The notes: a model not told the origin generated them from the letters alone. Shown: positions 42,712 to 51,243, counted from the first letter of the stretch. The stretch is 64,000 nt of DNA from Polycladomyces subterraneus (GCF_030433435.1 NZ_JANRHH010000012.1:1-64000), one strand, 5' to 3'. Translations and numbers: made by a program.

Positions 42712-42846
42712 GTGGTATTAAAGAATTTAGGATATTCCAAAGATGAGTTTTGGAAAGTTATTCATGAGATGCACCGTCTGTTTAATTTGAAGTAGGAAGA
42801 AGAAGCTGCCGAACAAGCAGATTCTCTTCTACAAGTGGACGATTAA
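42712..42846 (+). pseudogene. Short interrupted ORF remnant
   Basis: One frame reads VVLKNLGYSKDEFWKVIHEM, then HRLFNLK, a stop at 42793, and EEEAAEQADSLLQVDD to a second stop. The sense looks protein-like across the internal stop, so it is probably the tail of a decayed gene. There is no ribosome site and no recognisable family. Confidence 0.35.
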
Positions 42847-43048
42847 TTAAGCTAGATTCTGCCCAGAAGCACTTGTATTTCGACCTACAGGTAAAGGAAC
42901 CAAGTCAGTGATATCTGAAAGCACACTTGAGGTGCTTTTATTGGATGGAAAAAATGAATGGTATACTGGTCTTTGACAAAAGTAGAAGGCCAATTGGGGT
43001 GCAACAACATTTGAGCATATTCCGCCATGTCCTTGCGGATTTCCAGGC
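42847..43048. other. Spacer before the spermidine-synthase-like pseudogene
   Basis: About 200 bases without a gene. Base composition changes sharply from AT-rich to GC-rich near 43010-43050, marking a probable junction. Confidence 0.4.
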
Positions 43049-43770
43049 GTGGCCATTCGGCCCAAGGCTACGCCCGAATTTGACCAGGGGTACGTGACAC
43101 CCGAGACCACCGTGCGACGGCTGGCCATGATGGCCCAGCAGGGCGATCTGGTGGGTCGCGACATTCTGCTGCTGGGCGACGACGACCTCATGGGCATTGC
43201 GGCCGCGCTCTCGGGGCTGCCGCGACGCATCTGTGTCTTGGATGGGGATGAGCGCATCGTCAGCTTTATCCGCGACGTGGCGCGGGACCGTGGATGGGAC
43301 CACGTCCACGCCGAGGTCTACGACGCACGGGATAGGCTGCCGTCCCACCTCCGTGGACAGTTTGATGTGTTCTTAACGGACCCAGTCGACACCGTCAAGG
43401 GCCTCCTGCTCTTCCTGAGCCGCTGCACAGAGGGGCTGCGTGGGTCCGGTGCCCGGGCTACTTTGGCCTCTCATACCTGGAGGCCTCTTGGCGGAAATGG
43501 CGGCAGATCCAGCGGGGCATTCTCGACATGGGCTTTGCCATCACGGACATGCTGGGCGCCTTCAATGACTATCTGTTGGAGGACATTGTGGCTTTGGACT
43601 GGACACGCGTGGCACCGGTGCCGGTCAAGGAGCCCGATATCCCCTTCTATGTCAGCACTGTCTACCGACTGGAGCTGATTGAGGAGCCTCGGCCCCTCTT
43701 CTTCGATCGGGTGGAGCTTGGGCAGGACCTCTACTACGACGAAGAGTTCTGCGGTACTCTGCAAGAATAG
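43049..43770 (+). pseudogene. Frameshifted N4-bis(aminopropyl)spermidine synthase-like gene
   Basis: Frame 1 gives PEFDQGYVTPETTVRRLAMM, GRDILLLGDDDLMGIAAALS and VFLTDPVDTVKGLLLFLSRC, which are features of the branched-polyamine synthase BpsA (DUF43), known from thermophiles. The homology then continues in another frame from about 43455 (GYFGLSYLEASWRKWRQIQR, then DMLGAFNDYLLEDIVALDWT) to the stop at 43770. The N-terminal domain is missing and one frameshift breaks the rest, so it is inactive. It is far more GC-rich than its neighbours, indicating transfer. Confidence 0.75.
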
Positions 43771-43815
43771 CCCTCAAAGGCTGCGCCCCCGACTTATTAA
43801 AGTTGATATAAAGTA

Positions 43816-43841
43816 GAGCGGGCACCAAAAGGTGCCTGCTC
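43816..43841. terminator. Hairpin after the pseudogene
   Basis: GAGCGGGCACC-AAAA-GGTGCCTGCTC, an 11-pair stem with one G-U pair. It has no strong T-run on either side. Confidence 0.5.
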
Positions 43842-43872
43842 AATTGATATTCCTGTCTGGGGAAAAAAGTCC

Positions 43873-44046
43873 TCAAACAGTGAGAACTTCATTTGCGACT
43901 TCCTTTGGGGCGATGACGAGGGGGACACCCAGAGCATATGCAATCTTTTTTAGCTTTTCGATACTTGCACCGTGATACTCATTACGCTCGTCTTGAGATA
44001 CTTGAGATTTGGATACTCCCAGCCGCTCTACTAGTTCAGTATGTGT
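43873..44046 (-). pseudogene. Truncated XRE-type helix-turn-helix gene
   Basis: The frame reads THTELVERLGVSKSQVSQDE and NEYHGASIEKLKKIAYALGV, a typical XRE/antitoxin HTH with its C-terminal tail. The N-terminus runs directly into DNA that encodes a recombinase tail on the other strand, with no ribosome site. It looks like a 5'-truncated antitoxin or regulator gene left at a deletion junction. Confidence 0.6.
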
Positions 44047-44050
44047 GGAT

Positions 44051-44146
44051 CTGTACAAGGTTTTCCAAGTGCTGATTGAAGAAATCCAGGTTCACCCTGA
44101 CGGAATGGTTGACATCACCTACACATTTGAGAAGCCCTTGTCATGA
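44051..44146 (+). pseudogene. C-terminal scrap of a serine recombinase
   Basis: The last 31 codons read LYKVFQVLIEEIQVHPDGMV then DITYTFEKPLS and a stop. LIEKIEVHPDGTVDIxY(T)F is a common C-terminus of large serine recombinases/DNA invertases. Nothing upstream continues the frame. It is probably what remains of the integrase of a lost element. Confidence 0.6.
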
Positions 44147-44192
44147 TGATTTTGCAATAGGTACATATGATCAGGACAATCCCCAGATGATA

Positions 44193-44894
44193 TTACCGTT
44201 TTGTTGCCCGCAGAATCTCCGCCTTGATCTGTTTGAAATCCTTGCCGGTAATGGTGTCATTGATTTTGAAATCCGTCTCGTGAGTGATCACTACTTGAGT
44301 AGACCCGGACTGTTTTTTCTCGATTATTGGTCGGCTGTTTGGTTTTTTCAACACGGCTTTGCCGGCTCCATCGAATTGAATTTGATAGGGGTGAAAAGGG
44401 ATGCCATAAATGGGGGGAGCATTGTTTGCCTTGGTCAAAAACAAGATGTATTTTTTGCCGAACACAGGCGCGACAAAATGAGGGTCCCTCATCATCAGAC
44501 GGGTTGGTTGTCCGTTGATGTTGAGGCCCTGTTCCTCTTTGGCGTAGATGATGCTAACTTTGATAGTGCGATCGGGAATTGAACCCTTCAACACTTCGTT
44601 CACTCGAAAGTCGTACAGACGTCCTTCTGCGTAGTGGTGGGGATCCGGTTTGGCGTCAGGACCGTCTCCCATACGTGCGGCATTCCAAATGGAATCGAAA
44701 CTTTTAAACGTACCCACCACGATGTAGTCTGCTAGGTGTGTCATTTCCTTCAGTGTGTTGACGGTGATGGTTTGCGATGAGGAAGTGATCCGGATCTCGG
44801 TTGGCTGTGATGGTTGGGAAGGGATAAAAAAAACAACAGTGCCGATAATCAGTATCCCGATCAGTATCCACAATCTTTTCGGGGTATTGGACAA
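44193..44894 (-). CDS. Membrane-anchored protein of unknown function
   Basis: A 233-residue protein with an N-terminal membrane helix (LWILIGILIIGTVVFFIP, about residues 7-25) and an extracellular domain. TTG 44894 is preceded by GGAGG at 7 bases; the longer frame upstream has no ribosome site. The domain is beta-rich by appearance (RLYDFRVNEVLKGSIPDRTI, GKKYILFLTKANN). It follows the metzincin gene by 16 bases, so they probably form an operon; an inhibitor or partner role is speculation. Confidence 0.7.
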   Translation of the reverse strand: MSNTPKRLWILIGILIIGTVVFFIPSQPSQPTEIRITSSSQTITVNTLKEMTHLADYIVVGTFKSFDSIWNAARMGDGPDAKPDPHHYAEGRLYDFRVNEVLKGSIPDRTIKVSIIYAKEEQGLNINGQPTRLMMRDPHFVAPVFGKKYILFLTKANNAPPIYGIPFHPYQIQFDGAGKAVLKKPNSRPIIEKKQSGSTQVVITHETDFKINDTITGKDFKQIKAEILRATKR

Positions 44895-44910
44895 AGGAAT
44901 GCCTCCTTCA

Positions 44911-45462
44911 TTAGTAAATGTAGTTGATGCCCTTGATGTCATCCGACTGTGGCATCTTGATCCCGGTTTCCCTGGCATTCATGATGGCGTAATTGTTCGT
45001 GTGATGGAGTCCGAGAGCATGGCCCAGTTCATGTCCACCTGTGTTTCGCGCTCCACTGAACGTATGGGTTTTGGAATACCACCGATTGATTTTGGAGGCC
45101 CAGGCCTTGATGGAACCGGTAGAGGTGTTTCCGGAAAGGTTGGTGGTACCGTACGTGCCGTCGGCTAGGTTGTAAGTGTCCAACGCCCCTGGGGCAGTCG
45201 ACCCTCCCCGGATAAATTTCCGTTGCCCCTGGGCATTGTTCCAATCGGCAATTGCCTGCCGAAATCCTTCATAATAGGTTGTCCCACTGTTGATGTTGCC
45301 GCCCCAGCGGTAATAAACATAATAGTTGGGCTGATGCCAGATCGGTCCCGAACTTCCGACGACATACCAGGGGGAAAATGCCGAAGCGTATGGTGCCTTC
45401 AGGAGACCGAAGGCGATCAAAACCCCGATGATTCCCGCGCTTATCCGTCTAAGATGATTCAT
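44911..45462 (-). CDS. Secreted matrixin-like metzincin protease
   Basis: A 183-residue secreted protein with a signal peptide ending near YASA. The zinc site HELGHALGLHH fits HExxHxxGxxH of metzincins, with Met-turn in YAIMNARE. The preceding region (TGSIKAWASKINRWYSKT) resembles a small matrixin-type domain. ATG 45462 follows GGAGGAGGCC. It has no visible propeptide cysteine switch, so control may lie elsewhere, possibly in the adjacent membrane-anchored protein. Confidence 0.85.
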   Translation of the reverse strand: MNHLRRISAGIIGVLIAFGLLKAPYASAFSPWYVVGSSGPIWHQPNYYVYYRWGGNINSGTTYYEGFRQAIADWNNAQGQRKFIRGGSTAPGALDTYNLADGTYGTTNLSGNTSTGSIKAWASKINRWYSKTHTFSGARNTGGHELGHALGLHHTNNYAIMNARETGIKMPQSDDIKGINYIY

Positions 45463-45734
45463 ACGGCAAGGCCTCCTCCATTCCTCATACTCATATATTT
45501 TCCATTTTGAATTAATATTAGCGAATAAATTAATAATTGTAAATATTAAGCAAACAAAATTACCTTTCTTATTCAACCTGATACATAACAGCTGATCGAT
45601 TTGGTTTTCTGTTTGTCACTCGGTCGGGTTTTTTGTATACTTTTCATAACCTGTTTTTCTTAGAAAGGATGAACCTGCGAAATTTCCGGTTACAATAAAA
45701 GACGATGGATTGAGATTGATTGAGGGAGAAGAAG

Positions 45735-46178
45735 ATGAGGACTCATTCACATTCACCGGAGTTGGTCAATAAAATCGAGCGTTTGCTACGGGGGATCAGC
45801 ACCATCGTCAAACAAAAGGGACGTGAAATATTGACACGTTTTCCCATCACCCCTCCGCAATTCACCGCATTGATCTATTTAATGGAGGAAGGGGATTTGA
45901 CGATCGGTGAGCTGAGCCAGAAAATGTGTTTGGCTTGCAGTACCATGACGGATCTGATTGACCGAATGGAGAAAAGCGGATTCGTGACCCGTATTAGAGA
46001 CGACCGGGACCGACGGGTGGTCCGTATTCACATGACGGAACGGGGAGAAACCATCATTCGCGACGTGATGCAAGCTCGCCAGGAGTATCTGGCTGATAAA
46101 TTGGGGCACTTTTCCCCTGAGGAGATCAAAGCCATCGGCCAGCATCTGGAGTTGTTGTACGAGCGGATGAAAGATTAG
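45735..46178 (+). CDS. MarR-family transcriptional regulator
   Basis: A 147-residue winged-helix regulator: TIGELSQKMCLACSTMTDLI is the recognition helix region and GFVTRIRDDRDRRVVRIHMT the wing. Cys residues in the recognition region could sense oxidants. The start is ATG 45735 after GAGGGAGAAG. Its position beside racE and gerM matches ysmB of B. subtilis. Targets unknown. Confidence 0.92.
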   Translation: MRTHSHSPELVNKIERLLRGISTIVKQKGREILTRFPITPPQFTALIYLMEEGDLTIGELSQKMCLACSTMTDLIDRMEKSGFVTRIRDDRDRRVVRIHMTERGETIIRDVMQARQEYLADKLGHFSPEEIKAIGQHLELLYERMKD

Positions 46179-46332
46179 GTGCTTCCGAATATAAAAGATG
46201 GAACAACCACACTCTAGTATAAGCATCGAAGGATCGACCGACATAAGATATATCAATCGGTCAAGCAGAGAGAGCTGTAACCACGGTAAAACGGCAAGTT
46301 AAGAGAAAAAGTGGAGGAATGAGCTGACAACC

Positions 46333-47184
46333 ATGGACCAATTGACATCCAGCAATCGCGCTATCGGCATTTTGGATTCCGGCGTTGGCGGATTGACTGT
46401 GGTCAAGGAAGTCTTCCGCCAATTGCCACGGGAAACGGTCTTATATTTTGGTGACACGCGTCGGTGTCCGTATGGACCGCGCTCGACGGAAGAAGTGCGG
46501 CAATTCACGTTGGAGATCGTGCGTTTTTTGATGCGCTTCCCGTTGAAAGCTTTGGTTATTGCCTGCAATACGGCGACAGCAGCCGCGTTGGAGTTGATCA
46601 GGGAGCAAGTGGATATCCCCGTGCTCGGCGTCATCGAACCGGGGGCACGTGCGGCCATCAAGGCCTCGAAAAACGGACGGATCGGCGTGATCGGCACGCA
46701 GGGAACGATTCAAAGTGCCGCATATGAGAAGACGCTCAAGCGGATTCATCCTGATTTGTTTGTCGTCAGTCATGCTTGCCCAGCTTTGGTGCCGCTGGTG
46801 GAAAGCGGTGTGGGTCCGACGGAGCAGGCGTATCGGGTTGTGGAAACGTCGCTGGCGCCCATGAAAGGGCAGGATGTGGACTCATTGATATTGGGTTGTA
46901 CGCATTATCCGTTGATTGCTGATTTAATCGGGAAAGTGATGGGCGAACAGGTGACCCTGATCAGTTCAGCCGAAGAGACTGCCCGCGAATTGAGTGTGGT
47001 CCTCAATCACAAACGACTGCTGGCGGATAGGGAACAGCCCGCCGGTCAGGTCTCACATCAGTTTTTCACCAGTGGGGAACCGGAAGGGTTCCGCCAGATC
47101 GCCGAACGCTGGTTGGGCATGCCCATCAAAGTGGAACAAGCCGAGCTGGAACCGGTTGTCACTACTAGTGTATCCGGAGTTTAA
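46333..47184 (+). CDS. racE: Glutamate racemase
   Basis: A 283-residue enzyme making D-glutamate for peptidoglycan. The N-terminus AIGILDSGVGGLTVVKEVFR, the first catalytic cysteine in VIACNTATAAALE and the second in LILGCTHYPLI are diagnostic; YFGDTRRCPYGPRS is also conserved. The best ribosome-site-like GGAGG is about 15 bases upstream of ATG 46333, rather far, so the exact start is slightly uncertain. Confidence 0.95.
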   Translation: MDQLTSSNRAIGILDSGVGGLTVVKEVFRQLPRETVLYFGDTRRCPYGPRSTEEVRQFTLEIVRFLMRFPLKALVIACNTATAAALELIREQVDIPVLGVIEPGARAAIKASKNGRIGVIGTQGTIQSAAYEKTLKRIHPDLFVVSHACPALVPLVESGVGPTEQAYRVVETSLAPMKGQDVDSLILGCTHYPLIADLIGKVMGEQVTLISSAEETARELSVVLNHKRLLADREQPAGQVSHQFFTSGEPEGFRQIAERWLGMPIKVEQAELEPVVTTSVSGV

Positions 47185-47265
47185 TACAGTTTTGACATTC
47201 GCGGTGATAAGTTCCCTCCAGGGCTCGTATACATGTAATGGAACTTTGTCCAAGGAGGGAATGAG

Positions 47266-48309
47266 ATGCGAAGAAGAACCGCTTATGTCGGCATGGTGTT
47301 GCTCCTCATCTCGTTATTGCTGTCCGGTTGCTTGTACGGTCCTAATGAGAAAACCTCGCGTGTCATTGATCCGCCGCCGGCAGATCTGCAACCGAAAGAA
47401 CAGGGAATGGCGGGGGGCACGGCCAAAGCGGTTTCGGCCAAAAAGCAGGGCGGAGTGGAGTTGTATCTGTTAACCGATTTGGGGTATGTGGTTCCCTACA
47501 CATTGTCCATTCCAAAGGAGAAGGGTATTGCCAAGGAGGCACTCAGCTACTTGGTGAAGGACGGTCCGGAAAAAGGGGTGTTGCCCAAAGGATTCAGCGG
47601 GATCCTGCCGAAAGGAACCCAAGTAAAGGGGGTCAACATCCAGGATGGTACGGCCACAGTCGACTTCTCTAAGGAGTTCTTGTCGTATGATCCCAAGATG
47701 GAAAATCAGATTTTGAGCGCGGTGACCTGGACCTTGACGGGGTTTGATTCCGTCAAACGGGTGAACATCTGGGTAAACGGACATCCGCTGGAAACGATGC
47801 CCAAAGGTAAAACCCCGGCACAGGGACTGACGCGGGCACAGGGGATCAACGTGGAAATGGCCGAAGGCGTCAATGTCAGCCAAAGCATGCCGGTTACGCT
47901 ATACTTCCTTGGTCAGACGCCAGACAATATGGTGTATTATGTGCCGGTGACACGCATGATTAACAGGACGAATAATGTGGCCCAAGCAACATTGGCCGAA
48001 TTGGTGAAAGGACCGCAAAACGGGTCCCGACTCAGCAGTGCACTGGCCGAAACGACGCAAGTCCACGCCGCAACCGTGAAAGGGGATACGGTGATGGCCG
48101 ATTTCAGCAAGGAATTGCTGCAGTACAGTGACCAAAAGTCGGCTTCCAAAGACGCCATTCAGACCATTGTCCTCTCTTTGACGGAAAACACCGGCGCTAA
48201 AAAGGTGAAAATCACCGTCGACGGGAAGGCGGGCGGCACGATAGAAACCGGTCAATCATTGGAGAAACCGGTGATGCGTCCCGAAATCGTCAACCCCGGT
48301 AAATTTTGA
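47266..48309 (+). CDS. gerM: Spore lipoprotein GerM with two GerMN domains
   Basis: A 347-residue lipoprotein with lipobox LLSGC near residue 22. Two GerMN domains follow (about 60-190 and 200-330), the first with [16 protein letters not shown] and the second with [16 protein letters not shown]. In B. subtilis GerM is needed for germination and for engulfment-stage channel assembly. AAGGAGGGAATGAG precedes the ATG. Conserved neighbours racE and rph support the assignment. Confidence 0.95.
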   Translation: MRRRTAYVGMVLLLISLLLSGCLYGPNEKTSRVIDPPPADLQPKEQGMAGGTAKAVSAKKQGGVELYLLTDLGYVVPYTLSIPKEKGIAKEALSYLVKDGPEKGVLPKGFSGILPKGTQVKGVNIQDGTATVDFSKEFLSYDPKMENQILSAVTWTLTGFDSVKRVNIWVNGHPLETMPKGKTPAQGLTRAQGINVEMAEGVNVSQSMPVTLYFLGQTPDNMVYYVPVTRMINRTNNVAQATLAELVKGPQNGSRLSSALAETTQVHAATVKGDTVMADFSKELLQYSDQKSASKDAIQTIVLSLTENTGAKKVKITVDGKAGGTIETGQSLEKPVMRPEIVNPGKF

Positions 48310-48395
48310 TCCTTACGGTGATCTGGACAAGAGGTGGAAGACTGCCTCTTTTTCTTTTGCAATTTCATTTCGGACTTTCGGAGGAACCAATCGGT

Positions 48396-48406
48396 TATGC
48401 TATAAT
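48396..48406 (+). promoter_or_regulatory. Promoter of rph
   Basis: TATGCTATAAT contains TG-C-TATAAT, an extended -10 (TATAAT 48401-48406), close to the gerM end. Transcription would start near 48413, just before the ribosome site at 48425-48431. Confidence 0.65.
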
Positions 48407-48437
48407 GGATGAGGATTTGAAGATGGAGGGGAAGCGA

Positions 48438-49199
48438 TTGCGAGTAGACGGACGAGCGTTTAATGAGATGCGAAAAGTGGAGATGGTGCTGGATTACATA
48501 AAAACGGCCGAGGGCTCCGTCTACATTAGTGTCGGTGACACGCGCGTTATTTGTACCGCAACGGTGGAAGACAAGGTGCCCCCCTTTATGCGCGGAACGG
48601 GGAAAGGTTGGGTGACGGCGGAATATGCCATGTTGCCGAGAGCCACGCAGACGCGCACCATTCGGGAATCCAGCAAAGGAAAAGTGGGCGGACGCACGAT
48701 GGAAATCCAACGTTTGATCGGTCGTGCGCTTCGCTCAGTGGTGGATTTGGAACAATTGGGTGAGCGGACGCTCTGGATGGACTGCGATGTGATCCAGGCG
48801 GACGGCGGAACCCGTACCGCCTCCATCACGGGTGCCTTTGTGGCCATGGTGGATGCTTTGTACAAAATGGTGAAGGCGGGAACGCTTCCCCGTTTGCCGG
48901 TGAAGGATTTTCTGGCCGCCACCAGTGTGGGGATCGTGGATGCACAACCTTGTCTGGACTTGTGTTACGAAGAGGATTCATCGGCACATGTAGACATGAA
49001 TGTGGTGATGACTGGTTCGGGTAAATATGTCGAAGTGCAAGGGACGGGCGAGGAAGCCCCGTTCACCCCTGAAGAATTGCACAGCCTGTTGGATTTGGCC
49101 AAGCTGGGGACGCAACAGCTGATTGCCTATCAGCGTGAAGTGCTGGGAGAAGCGGCTGCGCTGATCGGAGGGAACGCTGTTGAAAACGCAACGGAATAG
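48438..49199 (+). CDS. rph: Ribonuclease PH
   Basis: A 253-residue phosphate-dependent 3'-5' exonuclease that trims tRNA precursors. [16 protein letters not shown] at the N-terminus, [38 protein letters not shown] and [18 protein letters not shown] are family signatures. TTG 48438 is chosen: GGAGGGG stands 6 bases upstream, and the likely transcription start falls after the possible ribosome site of ATG 48423. It overlaps the next gene. Confidence 0.95.
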   Translation: MRVDGRAFNEMRKVEMVLDYIKTAEGSVYISVGDTRVICTATVEDKVPPFMRGTGKGWVTAEYAMLPRATQTRTIRESSKGKVGGRTMEIQRLIGRALRSVVDLEQLGERTLWMDCDVIQADGGTRTASITGAFVAMVDALYKMVKAGTLPRLPVKDFLAATSVGIVDAQPCLDLCYEEDSSAHVDMNVVMTGSGKYVEVQGTGEEAPFTPEELHSLLDLAKLGTQQLIAYQREVLGEAAALIGGNAVENATE

Positions 49200-49812
49200 G
49201 GAGTGGCGGTGGTCGGAAGTGGTATTGGCCACCCGCAACAGACACAAAACGGAAGAATTTGACGCCGTTTTGCGGCGAGAGCTGGGGCTGCCGGTGGTGG
49301 ATCTCACACAAGTGGCAGGCATTCCCGACGTGGTAGAAGACGGCGACACATTTGAGGCCAATGCGATCAAAAAGGCGGAAACGGCGATGCGCGCACTGGA
49401 TCGTCCTGTGATTGCCGATGATTCCGGATTGGTGGTACCGGCGCTGAATGGTGCTCCTGGCGTCTATTCAGCCCGGTATGCCGGTTCCAATGCCACCGAC
49501 GAGGATAACAACCGCAAGCTGTTAGCGGAACTGAACCGCAAGCCCGAAAAAAACCGCGATGCGATGTTTGTTTGCGTAATTGCGTTGGCTGTGCCGGGTG
49601 AAGAGACGCGAGTGGTTCGCGGAGAGTGTCACGGTCGCATTGTGGATCAGCCGCGTGGAGAATACGGATTTGGTTATGATCCGCTGTTCTTCGTACCGGA
49701 AGAAGGGAAAACAATGGCGGAACTGTCTCCCGAACGAAAAAACGAGATCAGTCACCGGGCACGAGCAATCGAAAAATTGTTGGAGCTGTTCCGTTCTCAG
49801 TTCGCGTGGTAA
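49180..49812 (+). CDS. rdgB: XTP/dITP diphosphatase (Ham1/RdgB family)
   Basis: A 210-residue house-cleaning pyrophosphatase. [49 protein letters not shown] and [20 protein letters not shown] are family motifs. TTG 49180 follows GGAGGG and lies within the last codons of rph, so the genes are coupled. It corresponds to ysnA in B. subtilis. Confidence 0.95.
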   Translation: MKTQRNREWRWSEVVLATRNRHKTEEFDAVLRRELGLPVVDLTQVAGIPDVVEDGDTFEANAIKKAETAMRALDRPVIADDSGLVVPALNGAPGVYSARYAGSNATDEDNNRKLLAELNRKPEKNRDAMFVCVIALAVPGEETRVVRGECHGRIVDQPRGEYGFGYDPLFFVPEEGKTMAELSPERKNEISHRARAIEKLLELFRSQFAW

Positions 49813-50120
49813 AGAGAGAGCGGACTCGGCCATTCCAGGGTGTATCTGGTCATTCCATAGCACGACTGAGCATCGAATAAAGCGCAGGAGTATGATCGCG
49901 GGCATTCTTCCAAGCGAAGCGGCTTTGCCCGCGTCCTGTGCGCCCGGTTCGGAACGGCCTTAGTAAACTTCTTTGCAGGTCGCGGGTAGAGTAAGCCAGT
50001 AAACCGATGCGATATGGATCAGCGAATCGTCTGGAATCAGAGCAAATGCCGGATGAGCTGCATCAGCCCCGGATTTCCCCATCTCCATCCTGATAAACAC
50101 CAGAATGGGAGGGGTCAGCG
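49813..50120. other. Spacer between rdgB and ysnB
   Basis: About 308 bases without a supported gene. A stem CGCGGGCA/TGCCCGCG (49897-49904 and 49926-49933) is visible. No promoter is clear. In B. subtilis ysnA and ysnB are adjacent, so this spacer is longer than expected. Confidence 0.5.
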
Positions 50121-50624
50121 ATACGTGTTCTCATTGTGAGCGATTCCCATGGAAAAGCGAATTTGCTGAAAAAAATCGTACAAAAGGTGAAGGCGGATCA
50201 TGTGATTCACTGTGGCGACTTTTGCACCTCCGTCGATCAGTTGCCGAATGTGTCCATGACGGTGGTACAGGGAAACTGCGATTGGGAAGATGTCCCCAAG
50301 GAATCGGTGTGGAAAGCTGGTGGGCTTCGCTTTTATGTGACACACGGCCATCGGTATCAGGTAAAAACATCGCTGTTGCCCATTCGTTATCGAGCGGAGG
50401 AAGTAGATGCCCACGTCGCCTGTTTCGGTCACTCGCACTTTCCCGTATGTGAGCAGGCAAACGGCCGGTTGTTCATCAATCCGGGCAGTATTGCCTATCC
50501 GAGGGGATTTCGTGTTCCTTCCTATGTCGTCCTTGAGACAGATGGTACGGGGACGGTCCATGTCACTTATTATACGACCAACGGGGAGATCATCAAGGAG
50601 CGCGGCGGATCGTTCGTCTTATAA
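50121..50624 (+). CDS. ysnB: YsnB/YfcE-type metallophosphoesterase, apparent ATA start
   Basis: A 167-residue phosphodiesterase with calcineurin-fold motifs SDSHGKANLL, HCGDFC, QGNCDW, YVTHGHRY and GHSHFP. The natural N-terminus, by family, is MRVLIVSDSHG; here that methionine codon is ATA 50121, six bases after GGGAGGGG. The first conventional start, GTG 50136, would delete the first beta-strand and is 21 bases from the ribosome site. So either ATA initiates or the codon is mutated or misread. Confidence 0.85.
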   Translation: MRVLIVSDSHGKANLLKKIVQKVKADHVIHCGDFCTSVDQLPNVSMTVVQGNCDWEDVPKESVWKAGGLRFYVTHGHRYQVKTSLLPIRYRAEEVDAHVACFGHSHFPVCEQANGRLFINPGSIAYPRGFRVPSYVVLETDGTGTVHVTYYTTNGEIIKERGGSFVL

Positions 50625-50629
50625 AGAAC

Positions 50630-50835
50630 GAGCGGGAAAACACCAGCCTTTCAGGGTGAGGAAGATAGCGAGTGAACCTTGGTCGATCACCCAGGCTTGG
50701 ACGAAACCATCGTGGATGGATGTGGGTTGCCACGCCAGATGAAGCGAGAAAGTCCGCGCCGACCAAAGGGAGTGACTCTGGTGTTTTAGCCGTGGAGCAA
50801 GTCACTTTGAATGTATGCCAACCGATGGAGAACGG
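50630..50835 (+). ncRNA. Repeated structured RNA-like element, copy 2
   Basis: The region starts after the ysnB stop with GGGAAAACACC...GGGTGAGGAAG and continues AGGCTTGGACGAAACCA, ATGTGG-GTTG-CCACG, CAGATGAAGCGAGAAAG, CCAAAGGGA, GTGACT...AGTCAC. Core 50693-50806 matches copy 1 (minus strand 32799-32687). The pair GTGACT/AGTCAC here corresponds to a differently composed pair in copy 1, and CACC/GGTG corresponds to CACT/AGTG there. The end TTTTAGCCGTGGAGCAAGTCAC resembles IS200/IS605 right ends. No own promoter or terminator is certain. Confidence 0.5.
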
Positions 50836-50869
50836 GGAGACGATATCGCTTCCCCATCAACACTTCACC

Positions 50870-50897
50870 TTGACAAGTGTATGGATCGTGGTATAAT
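50870..50897 (+). promoter_or_regulatory. Promoter of tRNA-Arg
   Basis: TTGACA (50870-50875) and TATAAT (50892-50897) with a 16-base spacer; both elements are perfect consensus, as expected for a stable RNA gene. Confidence 0.92.
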
Positions 50898-50932
50898 AAA
50901 TACGCTGATTTTTCATTTCACCGATGATCTAT

Positions 50933-51009
50933 GTCCCAGTAGCTCAGCTGGATAGAGCATCGGCCTTCTAAGCCGCTGGTCGGGGGTTCGAATCCCTCCT
51001 GGGACGCCA
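50933..51009 (+). tRNA. tRNA-Arg (anticodon TCT)
   Basis: Cloverleaf with acceptor GTCCCAG/CTGGGAC, D-arm AGCTCAGCTGGATAGAGC, anticodon arm CGGCC-TTCTAAG-CCG-type with TCT in the loop, T-arm GGGGG-TTCGAAT-CCCTC and encoded CCA (51007-51009). It reads AGA/AGG codons. Confidence 0.97.
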
Positions 51010-51080
51010 TCCAACTTGTTGGTAAGCGGGTAACAGGAGCCGGCCACTCGGCTCCCGAAGAGTCCCGTTTTCTACGTTTC

Positions 51081-51102
51081 AAAACCCCAAGAGGGGTTTT
51101 TC
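51081..51102 (+). terminator. Terminator after tRNA-Arg
   Basis: AAAACCCC-AAGA-GGGGTTTT followed by TC; an additional GGAGCCG/CGGCTCC hairpin stands just upstream (about 51036-51055). Confidence 0.85.
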
Positions 51103-51137
51103 TGTTATGTACGGCTTTTCGAGCCTTGTTGGCCGTG

Positions 51138-51165
51138 TTGCAAACAAAGGTCCATATGTTATAAT
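51138..51165 (+). promoter_or_regulatory. Promoter of tig
   Basis: TTGCAA (51138-51143), 16-base spacer, TATAAT (51160-51165) preceded by TG-T (extended -10). Confidence 0.8.
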
Positions 51166-51243
51166 GAAGTGGTTGTAATTACGGTCATTCGGTGGGATGG
51201 AATCTCATCTGTGTCAATAGAGTTCGTCAGGAGGGAAGAACCG

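Noticed and set aside
50630-50835. RNase P RNA
   Set aside because: GAGAAAGTCC suggested the RNase P motif GAGGAAAGTCC at first, but the surrounding conserved regions and length are absent.
50672-50896. 74-codon open frame over copy 2 of the RNA-like element
   Set aside because: The corresponding frame in copy 1 is not maintained, so the conservation is better explained at the RNA or DNA level.
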